This document shows, piece after piece, positions 16,700 to 25,351 of a DNA stretch of 43,166 bases. A program made the translations under genes and the position numbers. The stretch is from Verrucomicrobiales bacterium (GTDB lineage Bacteria; Verrucomicrobiota; Verrucomicrobiia; Verrucomicrobiales; DEV007): positions 61,414-104,579 of the forward strand of contig JARGPH010000003.1 of NCBI GenBank assembly GCA_029213065.1. The letters run 5' to 3'. Under the pieces are notes generated by a model. That model was not told where the DNA came from, made no database searches, and saw only the letters and a program-made list of their open reading frames with translations. Numbering within the stretch: position 1 is the stretch's first letter; each line of letters opens with the position of its first letter.

Positions 16700-17845
16700 T
16701 CAGTTTTTCAGCGCCTTCAAGGGGACGACGATCAGCTCAACGTCCTCCTTGGCGTTGTGATGAACGATGTGGAGCGCGCCATCATGTTCGTGGGCGTAGG
16801 GGTAGGCCCATTGAGGGTTGTGGTCCCGGCCGCTGAAGCGCGCTGCCGGAGGATCGTTCGGGCGCAACAGCCAAACCCGGTTGAAGGTCATTCCGTCCGG
16901 CTGTCCCACGAGGAGACAGAGGCGGGAGCGTCCTGATTTGCTTTTCACAGGAGGAACATTGTGTATCAGGTAGGGGCGACCGTCGCTGAGTCGTCCCGCG
17001 TAGGGCTTAGCGGGAATCATCGAGATGTTCGCAACTTTGGGGCCCTGCCAGGTTTTCCCCGCATCAGTGGAGGTCGAAACCATCGGCGCCCTCATCGATC
17101 CATTGCGGGAGATCGCGAGAAGTTCATTTCCCTTTGTGATCACTGTGGTTTCTCCAAAGCCCTTGAAACCCTCTCCCTTCGGCAGGAGGATGACCTCCCA
17201 CTGGAGCAGATTGTCATCGTTCGCAATTGCGACGGCGGGGAACTTGCCGGTTTTTCCACCGAGTCCTCCCATGATCCACTGACCGTTTTCCATCTGCTGC
17301 GGTTCGTCCATGGGCCAGAAGGTGGCTTTGTCCTTTGTGACGATACCGAGGTCCGTCCATGCCGTTCCGCCGGCCTCCAGTTTGAATGCCTTCGTCGGCC
17401 CGTTGAAGGGGCCCAGCTTCGCGAAAAAGTAGAGCGTTCCCTTATGGTCAAGGTAGCTGCCGTGGCTGTGAAAGGTCTCGCCTTCGGTCTGCGGGGCGAG
17501 GGATGGCCTCGGGGTCCAGGTTTGGGCCTTGTCCGTTGAAATAGTTTCTCTGACAAACTCGGTCCCCTGATTTTCGACAACACCGTCCGGATTCGCCGCC
17601 CAGCTCGCCCGCCAGGTGTCGTTGAAATGGGTCACGGCTGCTCCGATCGCAAAGGTCATCGGTTTCTCTGCGGTATGTATTTGCTGATACCTCACCAGAG
17701 ATGGGTCGATTAACTCGATCTGGTCGGCGGCGGGAAAGGGTTCAGGAGCCGTCCAGAGAGTGATGGGGGCTTTGTCTTCGGCGGCTGCGATGCCGAGGAG
17801 AGATGCAGCGGCTAGGATTCCGGATAGTGGAGTTCGAAAGTTCAT
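16700..17845 (-). CDS. Sialidase-like (BNR/Asp-box) six-bladed propeller, exported
   Basis: The protein has 381 residues with a signal peptide (MNFRTPLSGILAAASLLGIAAA). Two Asp-box motifs are visible, STDKAQTWTPRP and STDAGKTWQGPK, typical of exo-alpha-sialidase/neuraminidase-fold propellers. In Verrucomicrobia and Planctomycetes this fold cleaves terminal acidic sugars or works as a lyase or binding protein. The catalytic Tyr/Glu/Arg triad could not be assigned by eye, so the activity is uncertain. The gene follows the same orientation as the small secreted protein at 16105-16620 (79 bases downstream), and a gene-free GC-rich block separates it from the DUF1592 gene. Confidence 0.87.
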   Translation of the reverse strand: MNFRTPLSGILAAASLLGIAAAEDKAPITLWTAPEPFPAADQIELIDPSLVRYQQIHTAEKPMTFAIGAAVTHFNDTWRASWAANPDGVVENQGTEFVRETISTDKAQTWTPRPSLAPQTEGETFHSHGSYLDHKGTLYFFAKLGPFNGPTKAFKLEAGGTAWTDLGIVTKDKATFWPMDEPQQMENGQWIMGGLGGKTGKFPAVAIANDDNLLQWEVILLPKGEGFKGFGETTVITKGNELLAISRNGSMRAPMVSTSTDAGKTWQGPKVANISMIPAKPYAGRLSDGRPYLIHNVPPVKSKSGRSRLCLLVGQPDGMTFNRVWLLRPNDPPAARFSGRDHNPQWAYPYAHEHDGALHIVHHNAKEDVELIVVPLKALKN

Positions 17846-18140
17846 TGGGTTTCGAAGTTACTACTTTTCATGTCGTGGCAGGAAACTTTTTCACCGGACC
17901 TGTGCCACTTGCGAGGGTGTTTCGAGGGGGATGGCGTTTTCTCGCGAATTCTGCCCGGGCCTGTAGCCGAGTCCCGCGGGCCCGGACGGATCGCCTTGCG
18001 ATGCTCGAATGTTCGGAGAGCGAGGTCGCGGCCCTCACCTACAGAATGAGCGCGAGCGTCTTCCGAAAGCACCCGTAAATCGGTTATTCGAGAGGGTTGA
18101 ATCATTGACCAGACCCTGTTGAGTTGGGGGCTACAACCGG
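17846..18140. other. Gene-free GC-rich block between divergent genes
   Basis: No credible gene. It contains GTGGCA/TGCCAC arms (17875-17880 and 17903-17908), a CCGGGCC/GGCCCGG hairpin (17955-17961 and 17979-17985) and one GACCCTGTTGAGTT word at 18112-18125 like the paired palindromes elsewhere. Promoters for the divergent sialidase-like and DUF1592 genes must lie here, but none is obvious. Confidence 0.4.
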
Positions 18141-20030
18141 ATGACATATTTTAGAAAAATTAGACCTGCCTTGCTGGTGGCGATAACGGCTGCTTTGGGC
18201 CTGTTACAACCCGTCTCGGGACAAGACGACGATCCGGAATTCGCCGCGCTTCAAGCCGATGCGCAGAAGTCATTCAAGGAAGGGGTCGGGCCGTTTGTGA
18301 AGAAATATTGCACGCAGTGCCACGGAAGTAAGAGAAAGAAATCAGGACTCAATTTCGATGCGGCCCTCAAGAATCCGGGCAACCCTGTTTATCGCAAGCA
18401 CTGGAAGCAGGCCGTCGCGAGTGTGAAGGCTTTCGACATGCCGCCCGACGATGAGGATGCGATTCCCACCGACGGGGAGCGTGAGCAATTTCTCGAGTGG
18501 ATAGCCAAGATTAAATTTCTGAGCACGAAAGATCCCGGCCCCTTTGTGATTCGTCGTCTCACCAAGGTGGAGTATGGGAATACCCTCGAAGATCTTTTCG
18601 GGGTGGACCCGAAGCTAACGGCTGATTTGCCGGATGAAGTGTTTGGTCAGGGCTATTTGAATAATCTCTCATCGCTTCAGTCCGAGTTGTTTCTCGAGAT
18701 CGCCAGTGAAGTGGTCGCTCAGCCGGAAGTGCAGAAAATGTTGAGCCGGGAAAAGCCGGCAAAGGGCGCTGATCTCCGTGAGGAGGCGAAAAAGTTTGCC
18801 CGCTCGCTGGCGCGGAAAAGTTTCCGCCGTCCCGTGTCGGATGCGGATGTCGAGGTCCTCCTGCAGGTCTTTGACCTCGCACGGAAGAACGAACTCGATT
18901 ATCCAGGCGCGTTGGGGCTCATGACAAAAGCGGTTCTGGTTTCGCCGCAGTTTCTTTTCATCACCCCGGCGAAGGAAGTGGCTTCGGACAAGAAGATCGT
19001 TCCGCTCGATGACTTTCAGTTGGCGTCGCGTCTCTCCTATTTGATGTGGTCGACGGTTCCGGATCCTGAACTCATGAAGCTCGCGGAGAGCGGAAAACTC
19101 CACGAGCCCGCCGTGCTGAAATCACAGGTGCAGCGCATGATAGCCGATCCTCGTTCGCGGGCGCTCTTTGACGGCTTCGGGGCGCAATGGCTCGGGTTGA
19201 ACGAACTGGAAACGAAGACTTTCGATCCTGACAAGTTTCCTCAAATGACGAGTGAGATGCGGGCTGCGATGTATGACGAGGCGCGATTGTTTTTCGAAAG
19301 CATCATGCGCGAGAACAAGAGCGTCGTCAGTTTCATCGAGAGCGATTACACCTTTCTCAACGGAACCCTCGCGGCTCTCTACGGAATGGAAAAAGAAGTC
19401 TCCGGTTCGGAGATGCGACGGGTTTCATTGAAGGACCGTAATCGTGGCGGAGTTCTCGGAATGCCGGCGATTCTCGCAGCGACGTCTTTTCCCAATCGCA
19501 CCAGTCCCGTGATTCGCGGGGTCTGGGTCCTCGAACAGATCCTCGGGGAAGAGGTGCCGCCCGCTCCGGCGAACGTGCCTCCTCTGGAAAAGCAGGATCA
19601 GAAAACGGTCGCAAACATGACGCTTCGTCAACGCACCGAGTTGCACCTTTCCAATCCCACCTGCGCGAATTGTCACAAGGTTCTCGATCCGATCGGCTTT
19701 GGATTGGAGAATTTCGACGCGATCGGACGCTGGCGGGATCAGGATGATACCGGTGGTGCGATCGACGCGGCGGGTGAACTTCCAGGCGGCAAAACATTTG
19801 AGACGCCGCGAGAGCTGAAAGCAATCATCGCTGAGCGGGAAAGTGAGCTCGCCCGCAACCTCACTGAGAAATTGCTCGCCTACGCCTTGTGCCGCCCGCT
19901 CGAAGGGTATGACGAGATCGTGGTGGATCACTTGATGGAAACGATCGCCAAAGACGACTATCGTATGCAGACGGTGATCAGTGAAATCGTTACGAGTTAT
20001 CCGTTCACACAACGCCGCATTAAAAACTGA
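18141..20030 (+). CDS. DUF1587/DUF1595/DUF1592/DUF1588/DUF1585 exported cytochrome-like protein
   Basis: This is a PVC-type multi-domain protein of 629 residues. After a signal peptide (about residues 1-27) comes a heme motif CTQCH (C57, C60, H61). DUF1587 follows ([19 protein letters not shown], about 138-156), then DUF1595 ([19 protein letters not shown]), DUF1592 ([21 protein letters not shown]) and DUF1588 ([15 protein letters not shown] and [19 protein letters not shown]). DUF1585 closes the protein. It is shorter than many relatives, with little inserted between DUF1587 and DUF1595. The function is not established; electron transfer during periplasmic oxidation of a substrate is inferred from the heme motifs. 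The DUF1552 partner starts 14 bases downstream, so they are one operon. Confidence 0.93.
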   Translation: MTYFRKIRPALLVAITAALGLLQPVSGQDDDPEFAALQADAQKSFKEGVGPFVKKYCTQCHGSKRKKSGLNFDAALKNPGNPVYRKHWKQAVASVKAFDMPPDDEDAIPTDGEREQFLEWIAKIKFLSTKDPGPFVIRRLTKVEYGNTLEDLFGVDPKLTADLPDEVFGQGYLNNLSSLQSELFLEIASEVVAQPEVQKMLSREKPAKGADLREEAKKFARSLARKSFRRPVSDADVEVLLQVFDLARKNELDYPGALGLMTKAVLVSPQFLFITPAKEVASDKKIVPLDDFQLASRLSYLMWSTVPDPELMKLAESGKLHEPAVLKSQVQRMIADPRSRALFDGFGAQWLGLNELETKTFDPDKFPQMTSEMRAAMYDEARLFFESIMRENKSVVSFIESDYTFLNGTLAALYGMEKEVSGSEMRRVSLKDRNRGGVLGMPAILAATSFPNRTSPVIRGVWVLEQILGEEVPPAPANVPPLEKQDQKTVANMTLRQRTELHLSNPTCANCHKVLDPIGFGLENFDAIGRWRDQDDTGGAIDAAGELPGGKTFETPRELKAIIAERESELARNLTEKLLAYALCRPLEGYDEIVVDHLMETIAKDDYRMQTVISEIVTSYPFTQRRIKN

Positions 20031-20044
20031 GCTCCTTTTGTCCT

Positions 20045-21424
20045 ATGATCAAAAACACTCTTATTGATAGACGCACCTGCCTCAAGGCCGCCGGTGCGAG
20101 CCTCGCTCTTCCGCTCATGGAAACGATGGGCTGGGCCGAAACGGCGAAGGGCAAAGAGGTCAAGCCGCCGGTGCGTCTCGGGTTTATGTACATGCCGCAC
20201 GGGGTCTTGCAGAGTGAATTCTGGCCGACGACACCGGAGGGTTTCCTGAACTCACCGCCTCCTGCGCTCGAATCACTCCGTCCCGTTCTCGACCAATGTC
20301 TCATGATGAAAGGGATCTCGGGCGTTCCGATTTCTCCTTTCAATGGCGCACCTCATGCCCTCGAATTGTCAACCTGGCTCACCGCGATTCTGCCCGATGC
20401 GCCGACGCGGAACCGGGTCAATATCGCGATCTCTGCCGATCAGATCATGGCCAACTACGTCGGAGGTCTCACTTCGCTGCCGTCGCTCGAGCTGGCGACG
20501 ATGCCGCAGACGCACAAGGAGAATCAGGAGGGATTGCACGAAGCCTACTACTCGCATTGCAGTTACCGCTCACCGACGCAGGCGGTTCCGGCGGAGACGA
20601 ATCCGCGCAGTGTTCTCAATCGCCTTTTCGGCAAGTCCGACAAGCCCGGTGAGATCGTTCCTCCCGATCCGCTTGATCGCAAGATGCTCGATTTGGTCAT
20701 CGGCGGGGCTCGAGATCTTCGCAAAACGCTTCCGCAAAATGATCAACACAAACTCGACGAATACCTCGACAGCGTCCGCGCCGTCGAGCGCCGTATCGCA
20801 TCGATAGAAATGCGTCAGAAAGAGGCCGCTCTTGAAAAAGCGGGCGTTCGTTCGAGCAAGCGTCATGCCGCTGATTCTCCACCCATCGAGATCAAGATTC
20901 CCGATGGGGACAAGCGCAGCGAATACATGCAGGTGATGTGTGATCTCAACGTCCTCGCTTTCCAAACCGACACAACTCGCGTCAGCACCTACATCGGTTC
21001 GACTCCGAACGGCGTTTCCTATCCCGAGCTCGGCTTTACTGACGCGCACCATTCGCAAACGCATCACAATCACAAGGATGAGGAGAAGATGCGGAAAGTC
21101 GCGGCGATCACGAAGTTCAACATCGATCAGTATGCCTACATGGTGAACAAGATGAGCCAACTCCGCGAAGGCGATGGGACGCTGCTCGATAACTGCATCA
21201 TGATGTGGGGATCCGGTCTCGAAGATGGGGCGAAACACTCCCGCGAAAACCTGCCGTTCATCATCGCAGGCAAAGGCGGCGGCTCGATCAACACGGGGCG
21301 TTTCCTTGATAAGACGAAAGGCAATCAGGGCGATTTGTTGATGACCTTGTTAGCGTGCGCCGGAGTGCCCATCGACAGGCCAATCGGGATTGGGACGAAG
21401 GAGATGAGTGAGATGAAGGGGTGA
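20045..21424 (+). CDS. DUF1552 Tat-exported protein
   Basis: The protein has 459 residues with a twin-arginine signal ([19 protein letters not shown], about 8-26). The DUF1552 body shows [38 protein letters not shown] and a His-rich region [17 protein letters not shown] (around residues 334-350). [33 protein letters not shown] lies near the end. The family is partnered with DUF1592-type genes, exactly as DUF1501 is with DUF1549/DUF1553, and has a similar alkaline-phosphatase-like core. The activity is unknown. The His-rich loop suggests metal binding. The gene ends just before a tandem repeat and a family A repeat. Confidence 0.93.
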   Translation: MIKNTLIDRRTCLKAAGASLALPLMETMGWAETAKGKEVKPPVRLGFMYMPHGVLQSEFWPTTPEGFLNSPPPALESLRPVLDQCLMMKGISGVPISPFNGAPHALELSTWLTAILPDAPTRNRVNIAISADQIMANYVGGLTSLPSLELATMPQTHKENQEGLHEAYYSHCSYRSPTQAVPAETNPRSVLNRLFGKSDKPGEIVPPDPLDRKMLDLVIGGARDLRKTLPQNDQHKLDEYLDSVRAVERRIASIEMRQKEAALEKAGVRSSKRHAADSPPIEIKIPDGDKRSEYMQVMCDLNVLAFQTDTTRVSTYIGSTPNGVSYPELGFTDAHHSQTHHNHKDEEKMRKVAAITKFNIDQYAYMVNKMSQLREGDGTLLDNCIMMWGSGLEDGAKHSRENLPFIIAGKGGGSINTGRFLDKTKGNQGDLLMTLLACAGVPIDRPIGIGTKEMSEMKG

Positions 21425-21439
21425 GGGGCAAGTTCTTTG

Positions 21440-21495
21440 TTCTTGGTTCTTGGTTCTTGGTTCTTGGTTCTTGGTTCTTGGTTCTTGGTTCTTGG
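21440..21495. repeat. Perfect 8 x 7-bp tandem repeat (TTCTTGG)n
   Basis: Eight uninterrupted copies of TTCTTGG (CCAAGAA on the other strand) begin 16 bases after the DUF1552 stop. The perfect identity points to recent slippage expansion. It is not coding in a credible frame. Confidence 0.97.
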
Positions 21496-21511
21496 ACATT
21501 TTGACTGAGAG

Positions 21512-21652
21512 CTGCGGGTAGAAATGCTCACGCAGTTTCTCTATAGAGGGAGGGTGTAGAGGAATTCGTGAGGATTTCCATTGCGCCGGACCTGCTCGCT
21601 GATTGCGGGTAAGCTTTGCGGCGGAATGAGGATCATTCCTGGTTTGGGGGGG
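21512..21652. repeat. Family A palindromic repeat, copy 1
   Basis: Left arm GAAATGCTCACGCAGTTTCT starts at 21521. The right arm, near TAGAGGAATTCGTGAGGAT (21557-21575), is its imperfect reverse complement. A diverged second left arm (GCGGGTAAGCTTTGCGG, then AATG and CATTCCT) lies at 21605-21640, about 102 bases downstream. The architecture matches 32896-33058. Confidence 0.75.
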
Positions 21653-21725
21653 CGCTCACGGGGTGGCGAAGGTTAGCGGAATCGTGATTTCGTCCACTTT
21701 TCGTTCGGGAGGCGTAGTCCTTTGC

Positions 21726-22610
21726 ATGAAATCCCCATTTCCCGGCTTCGCCACGACGATTGCGACACTGACTGCCGGCTTTTCCGCCTCAAGTCTCCTT
21801 GCTGAAGAAGCGCAAACGCCGTGGGCGTGGCGCGGTCAAACCATCGCTGAGTTTGACGAAGGAGCTCACAAGGGGCCCGACTGGACGATCGTCAATGATG
21901 GTGTCATGGGTGGACTCTCGAAGGGGAAGGTAGCGATCTCTGACGAGGGGATCATGAAGTTTTCAGGAACTCTTTCGCTTGAGAACAACGGAGGATTTTC
22001 GCTTGTTGAGAGTGACGCCATCGATCGCAACCTGAGCAATGATCTCGGAATTCTACTTCTCGTGAAGGGGGACGGGCGGCAGTATCAGCTGCGTCTCGAA
22101 TCCGATGCCACCTTTCGAGAGAGGCCGGTCTCGTTTTCCGGAACCTTTCAAACCGAGGCGGGGCAATGGGAGCAGATTAAAATTCCGTTCTCCGGGTTCA
22201 AGGGTGGATGGCGTGGACGGGATCTTCCGGATAAAGTCTTGAATCCGGCTGTGATTGGCCGGGTCGGAATCCTTTTGGGCGACAAAAAGCCGGGTCCTTT
22301 CGAACTCGAGATCAATTGGATCCGCACCTACGGAAAGGGAAAAGGGGAGTTCACGAAGCGGGCGGACGAGTCTCCTGCCGAAAAAGCGGAACCGGACGCT
22401 CCTGATTCTCTCATCGAAACCGTGGTTGCGGACGGACGATTTACCACCTTGAAGGCCGCTCTCGATGCTGCCGGTCTCACAACATTTTTTCAATGGGATA
22501 ACCCGCTGACGGTGTTTGCTCCGACCGATGAAGCCTTTGCGAGCCTGCCCGAAGAGACTCTCAAGGACCTTCTCAAGCCGGAGAATAAAGAGCGTCTCGT
22601 TGCGATTTGA
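21726..22610 (+). CDS. CIA30-domain protein with prematurely ended fasciclin domain
   Basis: This is an exported protein of 294 residues from the ATG at 21726, which opens the signal peptide ([26 protein letters not shown]). The ATG at 21663 adds non-signal residues. Residues about 35-215 are a CIA30/NDUFAF1-like galactose-binding fold ([47 protein letters not shown]). From about residue 240 a FAS1 domain begins ([37 protein letters not shown]). It is cut at KERLVAI by TGA (22608-22610). In FAS1 domains this place is a Leu before SxHV, and the frame goes on with exactly that text. Truncation probably inactivates the FAS1 module, while the CIA30 module may still fold. Confidence 0.85.
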   Translation: MKSPFPGFATTIATLTAGFSASSLLAEEAQTPWAWRGQTIAEFDEGAHKGPDWTIVNDGVMGGLSKGKVAISDEGIMKFSGTLSLENNGGFSLVESDAIDRNLSNDLGILLLVKGDGRQYQLRLESDATFRERPVSFSGTFQTEAGQWEQIKIPFSGFKGGWRGRDLPDKVLNPAVIGRVGILLGDKKPGPFELEINWIRTYGKGKGEFTKRADESPAEKAEPDAPDSLIETVVADGRFTTLKAALDAAGLTTFFQWDNPLTVFAPTDEAFASLPEETLKDLLKPENKERLVAI

Positions 22611-22808
22611 TCCCATCATGTTCACCCCGGGGCGATCAGTCTCGGCGAAGCGCTGAGCGACGGGAGTGCCAAAACGGTCGAAGGAAGCCCCCTCGTGGTA
22701 AGCTTTTCGGATGGTCGTGTCAGGGTTGGTGGTGGGGTCCTTCTCGATGCAGATATTGAATGCGCTGACGGTGTCGTCCATGTGATCGATACGGTACTCA
22801 TTCCGTAG
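22611..22808 (+). pseudogene. Remainder of the fasciclin (FAS1) domain after the in-frame TGA
   Basis: Reading on in the same frame, the 65 codons from 22611 give SHHVHPGAISLGEALSDG, then VEGSPLVVSFSDGRVRVGGG, then CADGVVHVIDTVLIP and a TAG at 22806-22808. This is the complete second half of a FAS1 domain, including the closing HVIDTVLIP motif. Only one codon is wrong, so the lesion is a point change (or a base-call error), not a frameshift. Confidence 0.85.
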
Positions 22809-23075
22809 CGGGGCGGTAAGATGGGATGACGATTCATCTCCTCAATGTCTGCCTGTTCCGGGAATCTGCGGGAAGGCGGAGCGGAGGTCAGGGAGTGGGG
22901 ATTGAAGCGAGCAGAGGTCCTCTCCAAATGGGGCGGTTCAATCTCCCCCTTCAGGATCAGAGATGTTGCTTGCGCGGGGAAAGCAGATCCCTTAGGTCTG
23001 AGATGATTCCCTTTCTGTATGATTGTCTTTCGGCGCCCGAATAAGTTCAATGCTTCTCTGGATGGCTTTATTAAG
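22809..23075. other. Gene-free leader before the MMPL exporter gene
   Basis: I see no gene here, apart from a possible extended start of the MMPL protein at 23019. It has G-rich runs and no recognised terminator or promoter. Confidence 0.35.
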
Positions 23076-25313
23076 ATGAAGTTTGAGCGCCTCGGGCGTT
23101 TGATTTTGTCCCACCGGAGGAAGGTGATCACGCTGGTTCTCCTCCTCAGCCTTGTCGCCATTGCCGGTGTTTTTCGCGTCGACTTCGACAGCAATCCGCG
23201 AAGTATTTTGCAGCAGAGCGACGAGGATTCGCAGAGGCTTGAAGAGTTCTTTTCTGATTTCGGCTCCGATGATGACGATGTCCTCGTGATCATTCACGGT
23301 GGTAATTTCTTTGAAGAAGAGTTCGGTTCCTCCCTTCAGCGTTTCAGCGAGAAAGCGCCGTTGATCGACGGTGTCAAAAGCGTCTACAGTGCCGTTGATT
23401 TGCCCTCTCCCGTCGAACCGGGGAGATTGATTCGCGATACGATACTCGATGGTTTGATATCGCCGGAAGAGACACGGGAGATGATCATTGAGCATCCTTT
23501 TGTGATTGGGAACTTGATGTCTCAAGACGAGAAAACCCTTCTGGTTTCGGCAAAGCTTGACTCGGGGCAGGCAGAGGTGGAGCGGAACGGGAAGGTCCTC
23601 AACGAACTGCGATCGCTTGCTTATGAGTGCTTTGAGGGGATGGATTTGGACATCAATTTGGCGGGGCATGTCCCGATCCGGGTGGAGAATCTGGTGGGTT
23701 TGAAAAGGGAGTTTGTCAGGACGATGGCGCTTGCTGCAGTTATCGCACTGGTGATTGCGTGGTGTTTGTTTCGCAGTTTTCTTCAGACCCTGGTTGTTTC
23801 ATCAGGAGCGGTGAGCTCTGTTCTCTGGACCCTCGGGATGATGGGATGGTTCGGATTGAAAATCGACAGTATCAGCACACCGCTGCCGACTCTTTTGTTC
23901 GTCATCGCCTTCGGCAGTTCGGTGCATTTGCTCATCGATATTATTCGCTCGCGAAAAGAGGGCGCGCCTGCAATCGAAGCATCGACGCTGGCTTTTCGAC
24001 ACCTCGGACTTCCCTGTTTACTCACCTCGCTGACGACGGTGATCGGATTCGGTTCTCTGATTCTCGCGCAAACTGAAAGTGTGCAGCGGTTCGGAATCGC
24101 GAGTGCGGTCGGGGCGATCCTCGGGCTGATCGCGAACCTTTTAATCATCCCGCTTCTTGCCAGCTATCTGCGGGTGGAGAAGGGGAGCAGTGATCGGGAG
24201 ATCGGTGGCGAATCCGGACATCGGCTCGCCCGAATCGGAGCGTTCATCCTCGCCCGGTCGAAGGGGATCGTTATTCTCGGTTTGGTCCTCTCAGGGGTGT
24301 TGGTCTATTTTGCTAGTAAGCTGGAAGCCGACATTTTCTGGACGGAGACGCTTCCGAAAGACAGCGAGACGACGCGAGCGATGGAACGCAGTGACGAAGT
24401 TTTTGGCGGCGCTCTCAAAGGGTATGTCGTCATCGAGTGGGACGAGTCGATCGCGGTCGACTCCGTCGAGTTGAGCGAAGTGCTTGCTGAAGTGCATGAG
24501 CTGGTCGATGCGCAGCCGCTCTTGTCGAATCCACTTTCGGCGGTCACGATGGTGGAAGCGGGGATGAGCCGGACTCTGGCGGAGGCTGGTCCCCGATACA
24601 TTCGTCCTGAGTTGAGACGCGCCTCGATTTCGATGAATGTTCCCGATGTCGGTGCGGCGACGATGGAACCGGTTTTCGATGCTCTGCTCAGTCAGCTGGG
24701 TGAGCTGTCCTCCCGTCGGCCGGGGTTTTTATTCCGCGTTGAGGGCTCGGTCGTGGTCGCTTCTCAAAACATAACCTTGATTATTGAGGATCTTATCAGA
24801 AGTCTATCCTTCGCGTCGGTCGCTGTTTTTCTGGTGCTTCTCTTCGGGCTCCGCTCTCCCATTTTGGCGTTGGTTAGTATCCTCCCCAATGCGTTTCCTT
24901 TGCTGCTGAACGCGGGGATGCTCAGCCTCTTCGGGATGCCGCTTCAGATCACAAGTGTCCTCACCTTTAGTATCTGTCTGGGTATCGCGGTCGACGACAC
25001 CGTCCACTTTCTGATGCGTTATTTGCGTGAGCGAAGGGAAGGTGCCTCGATCAAAGAGGCGATTCTCAATGCGTTTGAACGCGTCGGGGCGGCTCTATTG
25101 GTGACCACTTTGATCATCGGAGGAGGATTCGCCGCTGCCATGGCCAGTGAAATGCCTGCGCTCGTCCTCTTCGGGGCGCTTTCATGTTCGGCGCTCTTCT
25201 CCGCGCTGATCGGTGATCTTATTCTCCTGCCGGCCCTGCTGAAAGTGGTCGAGTCCCGCTTCAGTGCTTCTGAGGCAAAATTACCTGCTTCCGATACCGG
25301 AGCTAATGCGTAA
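23076..25313 (+). CDS. MMPL/RND-superfamily exporter
   Basis: This is an inner-membrane proton-driven exporter of about 745 residues with duplicated halves: helix 1 (about 15-35), a periplasmic domain, helices 2-6 and the same arrangement again. Visible RND features are the N-terminal DSNPRSIL and, in the second half, GIAVDDTVHFLMRYLRERR, matching the HAE3/MMPL type that moves lipids or hydrophobic molecules. The first half has FGSSVHLLIDIIRSRKEG at the equivalent place. I prefer the ATG at 23076 because the protein then opens with MKFERLGRLILSHRRKVI, but the ATG at 23019 is possible. The lipocalin-like gene follows 38 bases downstream, so they are likely co-transcribed. Confidence 0.92.
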   Translation: MKFERLGRLILSHRRKVITLVLLLSLVAIAGVFRVDFDSNPRSILQQSDEDSQRLEEFFSDFGSDDDDVLVIIHGGNFFEEEFGSSLQRFSEKAPLIDGVKSVYSAVDLPSPVEPGRLIRDTILDGLISPEETREMIIEHPFVIGNLMSQDEKTLLVSAKLDSGQAEVERNGKVLNELRSLAYECFEGMDLDINLAGHVPIRVENLVGLKREFVRTMALAAVIALVIAWCLFRSFLQTLVVSSGAVSSVLWTLGMMGWFGLKIDSISTPLPTLLFVIAFGSSVHLLIDIIRSRKEGAPAIEASTLAFRHLGLPCLLTSLTTVIGFGSLILAQTESVQRFGIASAVGAILGLIANLLIIPLLASYLRVEKGSSDREIGGESGHRLARIGAFILARSKGIVILGLVLSGVLVYFASKLEADIFWTETLPKDSETTRAMERSDEVFGGALKGYVVIEWDESIAVDSVELSEVLAEVHELVDAQPLLSNPLSAVTMVEAGMSRTLAEAGPRYIRPELRRASISMNVPDVGAATMEPVFDALLSQLGELSSRRPGFLFRVEGSVVVASQNITLIIEDLIRSLSFASVAVFLVLLFGLRSPILALVSILPNAFPLLLNAGMLSLFGMPLQITSVLTFSICLGIAVDDTVHFLMRYLRERREGASIKEAILNAFERVGAALLVTTLIIGGGFAAAMASEMPALVLFGALSCSALFSALIGDLILLPALLKVVESRFSASEAKLPASDTGANA

Positions 25314-25351
25314 TCTTCAAGTGTGAACCCCTTATTGATAACGCTTTTCTC

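Noticed and set aside
17842-18147. 101-codon reverse-strand frame
   Set aside because: Arg/Ser/Pro-rich without signal or domain, overlapping hairpins and the start of the DUF1592 gene. Treated as non-coding.
20570-21238. 222-codon frame on the - strand, and similar long frames at 39867-40574 and 38409-39272
   Set aside because: All mirror strongly supported genes (DUF1552, PVC heme protein, FG-GAP protein) and have compositions typical of antisense shadows.
22608-22610. Selenocysteine reading of the TGA in the fasciclin domain
   Set aside because: FAS1 domains have Leu here and no redox role, no convincing SECIS-like hairpin was seen, and no sel genes are in the window.
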